From Streptomyces coffeae (GTDB taxonomy: Bacteria; Actinomycetota; Actinomycetes; Streptomycetales; Streptomycetaceae), in contig NZ_JAERRF010000003.1 of assembly GCF_016741875.1 (NCBI RefSeq), forward strand, positions 62,001-126,000: a DNA stretch of 64,000 bases. The letters are read 5' to 3'. Under the pieces are notes generated by a model. It was not told the origin of the DNA, made no database searches, and saw only the letters and a list, made by a program, of their open reading frames with translations. The translations under genes were made by a program, and so were the position numbers. Below, piece by piece: positions 9,001 to 17,548 of this stretch (positions are counted from its first letter, which is position 1; every line of letters begins with the position of its first letter).

Positions 9001-10269
9001 TCAGCCGGACGTGGCGTCCGAAGCCGCCCGCGCGGCGATGTCGCTGCGGTGGTGGGAGCCGTCGAGACCGATCCGGCCCAGCGCCCGGTACGCCCGCTCC
9101 CGCGCGGTGACCAAGTCGGATCCGGTCGCGGTGACGGACAGCACCCGGCCGCCCGCGCTCACCACGGCGCCGGAGGCGGCGTCCTGCTTGGTGCCCGCGT
9201 GCAGCACATACGCCTCGGGGCCGTCCTGCTCCGCGATGTCCGCCAGTCCGGTGATCGGGTCACCCGTGCGCGGCGTACCCGGGTAGTTGTGCGAGGCGAC
9301 GACGACCGTCACGGCCGCGCCGTCGCTCCAGCGCAGCGCGGGCTCGGCGGCCAGCCGCCCGGTGGCGGCGGCCAGCAGCACCCTGGCCAGCGGGGTCTTC
9401 AGCCGGGCCAGCACGACCTGGGTCTCGGGGTCGCCGAAGCGCGCGTTGAACTCGATCACGCGCACCCCGCGCGAGGTGATCGCCAGGCCCGCGTACAGCA
9501 GCCCGGAGAAGGGCGTGCCACGGCGGCGCAGCTCGTCCACGGTGGGCTGGAGGACGGAGGCCATGACCTCGTCCACCAGCTTGGGGTCGGCCCAGGGCAG
9601 CGGGGAGTACGCGCCCATGCCCCCGGTGTTCGGGCCCTCGTCACCGTCGTGGGCGCGCTTGAAGTCCTGGGCGGGCTGGAGCGGGACGACACTCTCGCCG
9701 TCGGTGATCGCGAAGAGGGAGACCTCGGGGCCGTCGAGGAACTCCTCGATCACCACGCGGCCGCAGGCCAGCGCATGCTCGCGGGCGGCCTGGACATCAC
9801 TGGTCACCACGACGCCCTTGCCCGCGGCCAGGCCGTCGTCCTTGACGACATAGGGGGCACCGAAGGCGTCGAGGGCCTCGTCGACCTCGGCGGCGGTGGT
9901 GCAGACGTAGGAGCGGGCGGTGGGAACGCCCGCGGACGCCATCACGTCCTTGGCGAACGCCTTGGAGCCCTCCAGCCGCGCGGCCTCCGCGGACGGCCCG
10001 AAGGCGGGGATACCGCGCCCGCGCACCGCGTCGGCCACGCCCGCGACCAGCGGGGCCTCGGGGCCGATGACCACCAGGTCCGCTTCCAGCGCGGTGGCGA
10101 GGTCGGCGACGGCACCGCCGTCGAGGGCGTCGACGGCGTGCAGCTCGGCGACCTCGGCGATACCGGCGTTGCCGGGGGCGCAGTGCAGTGCGGTGACGTC
10201 GGGGTCGAGGGAGAGTGCGCGGCACAGGGCATGTTCGCGGGCGCCGCCGCCGATGACGAGGACCTTCAC
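9001..10269 (-). CDS. purD: Phosphoribosylamine-glycine ligase (GAR synthetase)
   Basis: ATP-grasp enzyme joining glycine to phosphoribosylamine, step 2 of purine synthesis. The 422-residue protein begins [14 protein letters not shown] and contains [10 protein letters not shown], the ATP-binding [13 protein letters not shown] and the metal/catalytic [12 protein letters not shown], all standard. GTG at 10269 is the start that yields the conserved N terminus; the frame stays open upstream but without conserved sequence. The gene is alone, flanked downstream by an 11-bp tandem repeat. Confidence 0.97.
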   Translation of the reverse strand: MKVLVIGGGAREHALCRALSLDPDVTALHCAPGNAGIAEVAELHAVDALDGGAVADLATALEADLVVIGPEAPLVAGVADAVRGRGIPAFGPSAEAARLEGSKAFAKDVMASAGVPTARSYVCTTAAEVDEALDAFGAPYVVKDDGLAAGKGVVVTSDVQAAREHALACGRVVIEEFLDGPEVSLFAITDGESVVPLQPAQDFKRAHDGDEGPNTGGMGAYSPLPWADPKLVDEVMASVLQPTVDELRRRGTPFSGLLYAGLAITSRGVRVIEFNARFGDPETQVVLARLKTPLARVLLAAATGRLAAEPALRWSDGAAVTVVVASHNYPGTPRTGDPITGLADIAEQDGPEAYVLHAGTKQDAASGAVVSAGGRVLSVTATGSDLVTARERAYRALGRIGLDGSHHRSDIAARAASDATSG

Positions 10270-10689
10270 GGTATGCACCCTACGGCCTAGGCAGTCCGTG
10301 CCCGCCGCGCGGGGGCGCACACCGCCTTCATCGATCACGGCTCGCGGGCGAACCGCCCGCGAAGAGGCGGCCCCGGGGCGACTCGGCGGCAATGGACGGG
10401 CGGCCAGGGCTCACCGTCCGCGGCTGAGCCGGGCCCGGCGGGCACGGACCCGGCGGATGCGGGGGTTTCAGGAGGTGCCGGGCGCCGGGCGGCGCTTGGT
10501 GAGGGGCGGCGCCCGGGGACGGGGACACTCTTTCGAGTGAGGGGGTGGGGGTGCCTATATCCGATGTGCCACCACTAATGGGCGGAAATCCTGCGGTCGG
10601 GTCCGCGTGGCCAGCCGTTCGGCGGTAGGAATGGTGGCCGCGCATCAGCCGCGCGACAGGAATGACGCCGCCGCAGAGGGAGTGCACGG
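10270..10689. other. Gene-free spacer between purD and the SLATT-like gene
   Basis: 420 bases between divergent genes. The part nearest the right-hand gene (about 10550-10650) is less GC-rich and is the likely promoter zone for it. I see no RNA gene, palindrome longer than eight bases, or clear promoter boxes. Confidence 0.4.
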
Positions 10690-11421
10690 GTGAGTCAGCC
10701 GGAGATGCAGCCCGAGGGGCTCCCTCGGCAGGAGGGTGCGAGGAAGCAGGGGGACCTGCTCGGTCGGCCCTTCCCACACGGCGACTGGGGCGAGCCCGCG
10801 GAGCGCCTCGACGAGGTGTACCAGTGGGTCGAGGAGGGTGCGCTGCGGGTGGCCGAGTGGTATCTCGCCGACCGGCTGTGGAAGCGGCGGACCGCGCAGG
10901 GCTTGCGGGTGGGGGCCGTGGCCGGGGCGGTGGTGGGGGCGGCGCTGCCGCTGCTGGATCTGGCCGGGGTGCTCGGCCGTGGCGCCGGTTGGGGCGCCTT
11001 CGCACTGCTGCTGGCGGTCGCCTGCGTCGGCGCCGACCGGTTCTTCGGGCTGACCTCGGGCTGGATGCGGGACATGGCCACGGCGCAAGCCGTGCAGCGG
11101 CGGCTGGAGGCGTTGCAGTTCGACTGGGCGTCGGAGAGCGTACGGGAGGTGCTGGGTCCGACCGAGGGCACCGCGAGCGAGGCCGTGGAGCGGTGCCTCA
11201 CCGTGCTGCGGCGGTTCTGCGAGGACGTGTCCGAGCTGGTGCGCACCGAGACCTCGGGCTGGATGGTGGACTTCGGCTCCGGTTCCGCACCGCTGTTCAG
11301 CCAGGCGCTGGTGGGCCAGGGCTCCCGCCCGGACAGCGGGAGCCCTGCCAGCCGTTTTCCGCTGCCGCCCAGCACCCGGCCCAATATGCCGCGGCAGCGG
11401 CCACCCGAGCCGCCCCGGTGA
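10690..11421 (+). CDS. SLATT-like two-TM membrane protein
   Basis: 243 residues. A short helical region (WYLADRLWKRRTAQ, about 58-71) leads into two adjacent hydrophobic helices (about 72-95 and 99-120) and a following helical stretch GWMRDMATAQAVQRRLEALQFDW. This layout, two TM helices flanked by charged helices with a terminal F/W motif, is that of SLATT domains, predicted pore-forming effectors in nucleotide-signalling defence systems. No CD-NTase (SMODS) or SLOG partner is nearby, so this is a stand-alone copy in a core-gene setting. Tail from residue 205 is Pro/Arg-rich and disordered. GTG 10690 has GAGGGAG upstream. Confidence 0.6.
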   Translation: MSQPEMQPEGLPRQEGARKQGDLLGRPFPHGDWGEPAERLDEVYQWVEEGALRVAEWYLADRLWKRRTAQGLRVGAVAGAVVGAALPLLDLAGVLGRGAGWGAFALLLAVACVGADRFFGLTSGWMRDMATAQAVQRRLEALQFDWASESVREVLGPTEGTASEAVERCLTVLRRFCEDVSELVRTETSGWMVDFGSGSAPLFSQALVGQGSRPDSGSPASRFPLPPSTRPNMPRQRPPEPPR

Positions 11422-11552
11422 GCGCCTCGCGCGGCTGACTCCGGCCGGAGCCAAGCGCTCCGCGGGAAGTGCCGCGAGGTGCCGTCATGCGTCCGCGGCT
11501 GCGTCGTGGCCGGCCGCGCCCACGCGGCGGAGCCGCACCTCGACACAGGCCC

Positions 11553-11569
11553 GCGCCCCTTCGGGGCGC
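11553..11569. terminator. Short hairpin between convergent genes
   Basis: GCGCCCC-TTC-GGGGCGC lies between the convergent genes ending at 11421 and 11603, in a spacer rich in further short GC inverted repeats. A probable bidirectional stop; weak because no T-run follows. Confidence 0.4.
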
Positions 11570-11602
11570 AACCCGAACCGCACTGGACTTCAGCGAGGCC
11601 GC

Positions 11603-12253
11603 TCAGCTGAACACGATCATCGAGCCCTGTCCCAGACTGCGGGTCGCCGCCGCGTGCAGTCCCAGCCACACATGGCGTTCCCGCGCGAACGGGCTGTCCT
11701 CGTACGGAACCGGGACGGCCGGTTCCTCCAGGCTGGTGGGCCGGGACGGCGGCGCCGGAGCGGGCGGGGGGTTGGCGGCGTCGATGCCCAGCGCCGGGGC
11801 GACCGCCTCCAGTTCGCGCAGCAGCCCGTGGCTGGAGCCCAGCGGGCCACCGCCCTCCAGGAGTTCGTCGTTGGACAGCGGGCTCGGGAAGTCGACGGGG
11901 ACATAGGCACCGGCGTGGTCGTAGTGCCACACCAGATGCGACTGCTGGGCGGTGGACTCGAACATCTCGAGCAACTGCTCGTAGTCCCCGCCGAGTTCGT
12001 CCACCGGCGTCACCGCGAGCCCGCACAGCTGCAACATATGGGCGCGGCGCAGAAAGTGCAGCGCGTCGTAGTCGAAGCCCGCGACCGGGGCAACATCCCC
12101 CGACAGACCGGGCATATAGCCGAAGACGGGCACGGGCGGCAGACCGGCTTCACCGAGTGCCTTGTCGTACGCGGCGATCTCCTCGGCGAAGGGATTGTCG
12201 GGGCTGTGGCACAACACATCGACGAGCGGGACCAGCCAGAGGTCACATGCCAC
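11603..12253 (-). CDS. Conserved hypothetical protein, acidic
   Basis: 216 residues, beginning ACDLWLVPLVDVLCHSPDNP and continuing through FDYDALHFLRRAHML and WHYDHAGAYVPVDF. It is acidic, has no signal or TM segment, and has a Pro/Ala-rich insert near residues 155-175. I recognise it only as a type of protein found widely in Streptomyces, not a named family. The GTG at 12253 follows GAGAGAGA at a suitable distance. Possibly cytoplasmic enzyme or scaffold; no function is claimed. Confidence 0.75.
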   Translation of the reverse strand: MACDLWLVPLVDVLCHSPDNPFAEEIAAYDKALGEAGLPPVPVFGYMPGLSGDVAPVAGFDYDALHFLRRAHMLQLCGLAVTPVDELGGDYEQLLEMFESTAQQSHLVWHYDHAGAYVPVDFPSPLSNDELLEGGGPLGSSHGLLRELEAVAPALGIDAANPPPAPAPPSRPTSLEEPAVPVPYEDSPFARERHVWLGLHAAATRSLGQGSMIVFS

Positions 12254-12357
12254 GCGATCTCTCTCTCGTATCCGTACGGTCGGTGGTCGGCCCAGCGTAG
12301 TGCCCCGCGTACGCCGCGCGAAGAGCGCTGCCCACCGCGCTGCCGCCGCACCCGGTC

Positions 12358-14313
12358 TCAGCCCGTGCTGGAGGGAGCGTTGGAGGTGGAGAGGCCGGAG
12401 CTGTCCGAACCGTCGGAGTTTGAGGCTCCGGAGGAGCCGCTCGGGGTGTCCGTCGGGGCCTCCGTCCAGGTGTCCGTCGGCGTCGGCTCCGTGGAGGATT
12501 CGGACGGCGACGCCGTGGGCGACCCGCTCGGGCTCTCGCTCGGGCCCCGGTCCGATGTCGCCGCGCCGGTGCCCGGCACCCGGTTCGCGGGCGGCGCTCC
12601 GCCGTCGCCCGCCAGGACGCGTACGGCCAGCCCGTCCGCGGTGGCCGGATCGCCGCCGAGCGAACGGCCGGCGAACTCCACCAGTGCGCCGGGCGGGTTG
12701 CCCGCCGGGCCGTGCAACACACTGACGTAGGACTGGGCGCCGAAGAACTGCCGGTACAGCGGATAGCCGAGCAGCACCAGCGCGACGCCCGCGGCGACCG
12801 CGAGCCCGCGCAGCAGCGGACCGCCGACGGCGCGGGCCACATCGGGGCGCAGGACCGCGTAGCCCACCGCGAAGAACAGCAGCCCGAGGGCGGCCAGCAG
12901 CAGCGCCTCCTCGCCCAGGAAGACCTGGTAGGTGAGGAACAGCCCGAGGATCACCCCGTCGCGTACCGTACGGCCGCCCGGTTCGCACAGCCGCAGCAGC
13001 CGGTCCACGATCAGCGGCATCATGAACAGCACCGCGAAGTTGGGGTGGGCGTTGGCGTGGGAGACCATCGCCGGGGCGAACGCGCACAGCGCGCCGCCGA
13101 GCGCCGCGGCCCGCCGGGAGGTCACAAAGCGCCGCAGCAGCAGCCAGTACCAGGCGACGGCGGTCGCGGCGAGTCCGGCGGTCAGCACCAGCGCCCAGGT
13201 CATGGCCGGGCCGAACACGGCGGTGACGGGGGCGAGCGGTATGGACAGGCCCAGCATGGTGGTGTTCGCCATGAGGTTCACACCGGACGGGACGTTCTGG
13301 AGCGTGGTGAAGAACGGATCGCGGAGGGCGAAGACGTTGTCGGCGGTGACCGCGAAGAACCACTCCCACTGGTTCTGGTCCTGTCCGCCGTCGATGAGAT
13401 AGCGGTGCCGGGGGTCGCGCCACAGCCCGTGGAAGAGCACCACGGACAGCAGCAGATAGCCCGCCGCCACCGCCCGGTCGGCGGCCCGGACCCGCTCCAG
13501 GGCGCCCGCCGCCCGCAGCCGCACCAGCTCCAGCAGCACCCGGGCGTAGTCCGGCGCGCGGACCTTGGAACCGGGCTGATGGGCCCAGCGGACCGGCACC
13601 TCGGCGACCGGCCAGCGCGCGCCGTGGAACATCCGCAGGATCTCCACATCGATGCACCAGCCGTCGAGCCGGGACCGGCCGAAGACCGCGCGCGCCCGGT
13701 CGCCCTCGAAGAGCTTGAAGCCGCACTGGGTGTCGCGGACCCCGGGCACCGCCACCGCCCGGATGACCCGGTTGCCCGCCTCGCCGAGCAGCCGCCGCAG
13801 CGGAGGGCGGCGCACCGCCTCGGCGGACGCCGGGTGGTGGGCGCGGGATCCGATGGCGGCGGCGTAGCCCTCGTCCAGCCGGTCGTGCAGTGCGGCCAGT
13901 TCCTCGATCGGGGTGGCCAGATCGGCGTCGGTCACCAGCACCCGGCGGCCGCGCGAGGCGAGCACACCGAGCCGTACGGCGTGGCCCTTGCCGTGGTTGC
14001 GGGCGAACGGGGCCGTGGGGGCGGTGCCCGGTGGCGGGCCCAGCAGCCGGATCCGGGGCTCGGCGGCAGCGGCCTCGCGGACCGTGGCGGCGGTGGCGTC
14101 CGTGGAACCGTCGTCGACCACGATGACCTCCCAGTCCGCGTGGCGACCGGGCGAGGACCGCAGATGGCGGCAGATCGCGTCGAGGGTCCGGGGCAGCCGG
14201 TGCTCCTCGTTGTACGCGGGGACGACGACCGTCAGATCGACGGTGTCCGGCGCGCGCGGCGGCGTCGGCGCCGGTCGGCGGCCCGCGGCGGGGCTGAGCG
14301 AAGAAGGCGGCAC
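12358..14313 (-). CDS. GT2 glycosyltransferase fused to a multi-TM domain, with Ser/Thr-rich tail
   Basis: 651 residues. The N-terminal third is a family-2 glycosyltransferase of the dolichyl/polyprenyl-phosphate glucosyltransferase type: VVVPAYNEEHRLPRTL, VVDDGSTD, the DxD-like TDADLATPIEE and GNRVIRAVAVPGVRDTQCGFKLF. From about residue 280 a polytopic membrane domain with QDQNQWEWFF, HANAHPNF and several helices resembles oligosaccharyl- or arabinosyl-type transferases. After about residue 560 the protein ends in a low-complexity S/T/P/E/G tail of roughly 65 residues instead of further TM helices. Codon use in the tail stays GC-rich at third positions, so it is translated. GTG start with GAGGTGG upstream. 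Confidence 0.8.
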   Translation of the reverse strand: MPPSSLSPAAGRRPAPTPPRAPDTVDLTVVVPAYNEEHRLPRTLDAICRHLRSSPGRHADWEVIVVDDGSTDATAATVREAAAAEPRIRLLGPPPGTAPTAPFARNHGKGHAVRLGVLASRGRRVLVTDADLATPIEELAALHDRLDEGYAAAIGSRAHHPASAEAVRRPPLRRLLGEAGNRVIRAVAVPGVRDTQCGFKLFEGDRARAVFGRSRLDGWCIDVEILRMFHGARWPVAEVPVRWAHQPGSKVRAPDYARVLLELVRLRAAGALERVRAADRAVAAGYLLLSVVLFHGLWRDPRHRYLIDGGQDQNQWEWFFAVTADNVFALRDPFFTTLQNVPSGVNLMANTTMLGLSIPLAPVTAVFGPAMTWALVLTAGLAATAVAWYWLLLRRFVTSRRAAALGGALCAFAPAMVSHANAHPNFAVLFMMPLIVDRLLRLCEPGGRTVRDGVILGLFLTYQVFLGEEALLLAALGLLFFAVGYAVLRPDVARAVGGPLLRGLAVAAGVALVLLGYPLYRQFFGAQSYVSVLHGPAGNPPGALVEFAGRSLGGDPATADGLAVRVLAGDGGAPPANRVPGTGAATSDRGPSESPSGSPTASPSESSTEPTPTDTWTEAPTDTPSGSSGASNSDGSDSSGLSTSNAPSSTG

Positions 14314-14392
14314 ACGTCGGGGACCACCTCGGGCCGCCGCGGCGTTGCGTGTTCCGTGTCACACTCCGCCCCGGCCGCGGCCGGGCGCCGGA

Positions 14393-15085
14393 TCAGCGCG
14401 CCTTCGACTCCACCACCAGCCGCTCGATCAGGGTGCGGAAGTGGGTGTTGTACGCCCCGATCAGCCGCTCGGAGGTGGCCGGGTCGCCCCGGGTCACCGC
14501 CGCGGTGAGCTCGCAGTGCCCGGCCCACAGCAGCCCGCGCAGATCGGGCACCCGGCGCAGATACGGGACCGTGAACACCCAGGTCTGCGCCCGCAGCCGC
14601 TGGAGGAAGTCCAGGATGTACGGGTTGCCGACCAGCCCGCAGAGCTCGCGCCAGAAGCGCAGGTCGTAGCCGATCAGTATGTCGAGATCGCCGGAGCGGG
14701 CGGCCCGCTCGGCCTCCTCGGCCCTCCGCCCCACCGAGGCCAGCGCCGCCGGTGTCATCGAGCGCAGCGTCCGGTCGACGGAGTGGCGGAACACGCCCTC
14801 GACGACCATCGTGCGGGCGTCGACCATGTGCCGGAAGTCCTCGATGGTGTACTCGTGGACCTTGAAACCACGGTGTTCCTCGACGTCCAGCAGCCCCTGC
14901 GAGCACAGGTCGAGCAGGGCCTCGCGGACGGGCGTCGCGGAGACGCCGTACTGGTCGGCGATCTCCTTGACGGTGAACTGAAGGCCGGCCGGGAGGCGGC
15001 CCGCGAGCACCTCGTCGCAGAGCGCTTCGGCGATCTGCTGGCGCAGGGTGTTCCGCTTGACCGGGCTGGTGCCGGGCACGGGCAT
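14393..15085 (-). CDS. GntR-family regulator, FCD (FadR-like) subgroup
   Basis: 230 residues: a winged-helix DNA-binding domain (about 10-80; FTVKEIADQYGVSATPVREALLDLCSQGL) and an all-helical FCD ligand-binding domain with the usual metal-binding pattern of Asp/His residues spread over residues 95-215. The ATG at 15085 has GGAGA upstream. It lies just downstream of the class III aminotransferase, on the same strand but separated by a terminator hairpin, and a repeated motif occurs upstream of both genes, so it probably controls the aminotransferase and itself. Confidence 0.9.
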   Translation of the reverse strand: MPVPGTSPVKRNTLRQQIAEALCDEVLAGRLPAGLQFTVKEIADQYGVSATPVREALLDLCSQGLLDVEEHRGFKVHEYTIEDFRHMVDARTMVVEGVFRHSVDRTLRSMTPAALASVGRRAEEAERAARSGDLDILIGYDLRFWRELCGLVGNPYILDFLQRLRAQTWVFTVPYLRRVPDLRGLLWAGHCELTAAVTRGDPATSERLIGAYNTHFRTLIERLVVESKAR

Positions 15086-15130
15086 CGAGGACCGTCTCCT
15101 TCCGGGGCCGTCGTGATCACCGGGTAAGCG

Positions 15131-15164
15131 GACGGCCCTCGCATCACGATATGCGAGGGCCGTC
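15131..15164 (-). terminator. Terminator hairpin between aminotransferase and GntR gene
   Basis: Perfect 14-base arms (15131-15144 and 15151-15164) with a six-base loop, starting 46 bases upstream of the GntR start codon. It should end the aminotransferase transcript, or act as a leader hairpin for the GntR gene. Confidence 0.75.
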
Positions 15165-15213
15165 GCGCCCAGTGACGCGGAGTGCGGCGGTGTTCTACAC
15201 CGGGTGCCCGGTC

Positions 15214-15247
15214 GGCGTTTTCCGTGGCCGTCGGGCGTCTTCCGTGG
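15214..15247. promoter_or_regulatory. Two copies of GGCGTYTTCCGTGG (candidate operator pair)
   Basis: Copy A GGCGTTTTCCGTGG (15214-15227) and copy B GGCGTCTTCCGTGG (15234-15247), same orientation, exactly 20 bases apart (about two helical turns). Two related copies lie upstream of the neighbouring aminotransferase gene. A shared regulator, most simply the adjacent GntR protein, is inferred. Confidence 0.55.
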
Positions 15248-15317
15248 TCACACCGGGTGGACGCCGGTCCGCCGCGGCCCTGGGCACCGGGCACCGGGCC
15301 CGGGTGGGTACGACGCT

Positions 15318-16679
15318 TCAGCCGGTGTGGGCGTCGGCCGCGGACAGCGCCTCGTCCAGGACGGCCAGGCCCTCCTTGGCCTCGGTCTCGGTGACGGTGC
15401 ACGGCGGCACCACATGGGTGCGGTTCATGTTCACGAAGGGCCACAGACCGCCGCGCTTGCAGGCGGCCGCGAAGTCGGCCATGGGCTGGTTGGCCGGGCC
15501 ACTGGCGTTGTACGGCACCAGCGGTTCGCGGGTCTCCTTGTTCTTCACCAGGTCCAGCGCCCAGAAGACGCCCGTACCGCGCACCTCGCCCACCGACGGA
15601 TGGCGCTCGGCGATCTCGCGCAGCCCGGGGCCGATCACGTTCTCGCCGATGGCGGCGGCGTTCTCCACGATGCCCTCCTCGGCCATCGTGTTGATGGTCG
15701 CGACGGCGGAGGCGCAGGCCAGCGGGTGGCCGGAGTAGGTGAGACCGCCGGGGTAGGGCCGCTGGTCGAAGGTGGCGGCGATCTCGGCGGAGATCGCGAC
15801 ACCGCCCAGCGGCACATAGCCGGAGTTGACGCCCTTGGCGAAGGTCAGCAGGTCGGGGACGACGTCGAAGTGTTCGGCGGCGAACCAGCGGCCGGTGCGT
15901 CCGAAGCCCGCCATGACCTCGTCGAGGACGAAGACGATGCCGTAGCGGTCGCAGATCTCGCGGACGCCGGGCAGATAGCCGGGCGGCGGGACCATGATGC
16001 CGGCGGTGCCGGGGATGGTCTCCAGCACGATCGCGGCGATGGTCTGCGGGCCCTCGAAGGCGATGGTGTCCTCGAGGTGGCGCAGGGCGCGCTCGCACTC
16101 CTGGGCCTCGTTCTCGGCGTGGAAGGGCGAGCGGTAGAGGAACGGCGCCCAGAAGTGCACCACTCCGGCCGAGGCGGAGTCGGAGGGCCAGCGGCGCGGG
16201 TCACCGGTCAGGTTGATCGCGGTGGAGGTGGCGCCGTGGTACGAGCGGTAGGCGGAGAGCACCTTGGGGCGGCCGGTGTGCAGCCGGGCCATCCGGACCG
16301 CGTTCTCCACGGCCTCGGCACCGCCGTTGGTGAAGAAGATCTTGTCGAGGTCACCGGGGGTGCGCTCGGCGATCAGCCGGGCCGCCTCGGAGCGTACGTC
16401 CACGGCGAAGCCCGGGGCGATGGTGCACAGCTTGCCGGCCTGCTCCTGGATCGCGGCCACGACCTTGGGGTGCTGGTGGCCGATGTTGGTGTTCACCAGC
16501 TGGCAGGAGAAGTCGAGGTAGCGGTTGCCGTCGTAGTCCCAGAAGTACGCGCCGTCGGCGCCCGCGACGGCGAGCGGGTCGATCAGACCCTGCGCGGACC
16601 ACGAGTGGAAGACATGCGCGCGGTCCGCGGCCTTGACGGCGGCACCGGCGACGGGGTCGGGAGTGGGCTGCACGGACAC
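15318..16679 (-). CDS. Class III pyridoxal-phosphate aminotransferase
   Basis: 453 residues of the omega-amino-acid transaminase group (beta-alanine, GABA or taurine type). Visible features: GAYFWDYDGNRYLDFSCQLVN at the N terminus written as a typical dimer-interface block, FFTNGGAEAVENAVRMAR (cofactor phosphate binding), FVLDEVMAGFGRTGRWFA (Asp pairs with the pyridine nitrogen) and the Schiff-base Lys in TFAKGVNSGY. GTG 16679 with AGAGGT seven bases upstream is preferred over an earlier GTG at 16733. Substrate cannot be read from sequence. Probably under the neighbouring GntR regulator. Confidence 0.88.
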   Translation of the reverse strand: MSVQPTPDPVAGAAVKAADRAHVFHSWSAQGLIDPLAVAGADGAYFWDYDGNRYLDFSCQLVNTNIGHQHPKVVAAIQEQAGKLCTIAPGFAVDVRSEAARLIAERTPGDLDKIFFTNGGAEAVENAVRMARLHTGRPKVLSAYRSYHGATSTAINLTGDPRRWPSDSASAGVVHFWAPFLYRSPFHAENEAQECERALRHLEDTIAFEGPQTIAAIVLETIPGTAGIMVPPPGYLPGVREICDRYGIVFVLDEVMAGFGRTGRWFAAEHFDVVPDLLTFAKGVNSGYVPLGGVAISAEIAATFDQRPYPGGLTYSGHPLACASAVATINTMAEEGIVENAAAIGENVIGPGLREIAERHPSVGEVRGTGVFWALDLVKNKETREPLVPYNASGPANQPMADFAAACKRGGLWPFVNMNRTHVVPPCTVTETEAKEGLAVLDEALSAADAHTG

Positions 16680-16762
16680 GTTCGGTACCTCTGATCGCTC
16701 ACGGGGAGGGGGTGCGACCAGGGTACGGACCACCCTCCGGGCCCGTCACCGACATGCTGTCC

Positions 16763-16807
16763 GGCATTTTCCGTGGCTCTCGACACACTGCCGGGCGTCT
16801 TTCGCCA
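16763..16807. promoter_or_regulatory. Two further GGCRTYTTYCGTGG-like motifs upstream of the aminotransferase
   Basis: Copy C GGCATTTTCCGTGG (16763-16776) and copy D GGCGTCTTTCGCCA (16794-16807), same orientation, centres 31 bases apart (about three helical turns). They match copies A and B at 15214-15247 and lie 84-128 bases upstream of the aminotransferase start, in the spacer shared with the divergent DJ-1/MarR operon. Confidence 0.55.
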
Positions 16808-16831
16808 CGCGGCTTTTCCGAAAACCCCATT

Positions 16832-16864
16832 GACAGCACACTGTCGATACGACAGCCTACTGTC
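16832..16864. promoter_or_regulatory. Twin GACAG-N4-CTGTC operator in front of the DJ-1/marR operon
   Basis: Two perfect palindromes, 16832-16845 (spacer CACA) and 16851-16864 (spacer CCTA), with centres 19 bases apart. A TTGACA box (16830-16835) overlaps the first, so a bound repressor would block RNA polymerase. The MarR protein encoded by the second gene of the operon is the obvious candidate binder. Confidence 0.7.
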
Positions 16865-16915
16865 ATTCACGAGGGCCGAGCCGAGCACCTCGCGGATCAG
16901 GACCGAGGAGAAGCC

Positions 16916-17548
16916 ATGGGACGCCGGACCGTGCATGTGGCCGTCTACGACACGCTCGCCGACTGGGAGATCGGACACGCCACCGCCCACCTCCGCGAGA
17001 CCGCCTTCCACCGCCCGCCCCGCGAGGGCTTCACCATCCGCTATGTGGCGGCCCGGCCCGGGACGGTGACCACGATGGGCGGAATGCGCATCGAGCCCGA
17101 TCTGACGCTGGAGGACGTGCGGCCGCAGGACAGCGCGATGCTGATCCTGCCGGGCGCGAGCGCCTGGGCGAGCGACCCGGAGATGCCGCGCTTCGCCCGC
17201 GCCGCACGGGAGTTCCTGGCGGCGGGCGTACCGGTCGCGGCGATCTGCGGCGCCACGGCGGGACTCGCGCTCGAAGGGGTACTGGACGAGCGCGAACACA
17301 CCAGCGCCGCGGCCGAGTTCCTGGCCGCCACCGGTTACCAGGGCGGCGATCACTACCGTGAGGCGGACGCGGTCACCGACCCGAGCGGTCTGATCACGGC
17401 CGGGCCGACCGAGCCCGTCGCGTTCGCGCGGGAGATCCTGGCCCGCCTGGAGGTGTTCGAACCCGCGGTGCTGGACGCCTGGTTCCGGCTGTTCTCGGCG
17501 TCCGACGCGGCCGCGTACGGCGTTCTGGAAGCGGCGGCCGCACGATGA
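16916..17548 (+). CDS. DJ-1/PfpI-family protein
   Basis: 210 residues. The fold is recognised from VAVYDTLADWEIG at the N terminus, LILPGASAW, and the nucleophile elbow AAICGATAGLA, whose Cys (about residue 112) is the reactive residue of this superfamily; the acidic partner near the N terminus is also present (DWE). Members act as glyoxalases/deglycases, amidases or stress proteins, and I cannot choose among these. GGAG five bases before the ATG. It overlaps the following marR gene by four bases (ATGA). Confidence 0.85.
   Translation: MGRRTVHVAVYDTLADWEIGHATAHLRETAFHRPPREGFTIRYVAARPGTVTTMGGMRIEPDLTLEDVRPQDSAMLILPGASAWASDPEMPRFARAAREFLAAGVPVAAICGATAGLALEGVLDEREHTSAAAEFLAATGYQGGDHYREADAVTDPSGLITAGPTEPVAFAREILARLEVFEPAVLDAWFRLFSASDAAAYGVLEAAAAR

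Noticed and set aside
8905..10290. 461-residue rightward frame opposite purD
   Set aside because: Low-complexity Gly/Arg/His composition and the strand of purD is certain.
12712..14508. A 598-residue rightward frame opposite the glycosyltransferase gene
   Set aside because: His/Gln/Arg/Gly-rich shadow of the leftward gene, produced by high GC at third positions; the leftward protein has clear GT2 motifs.
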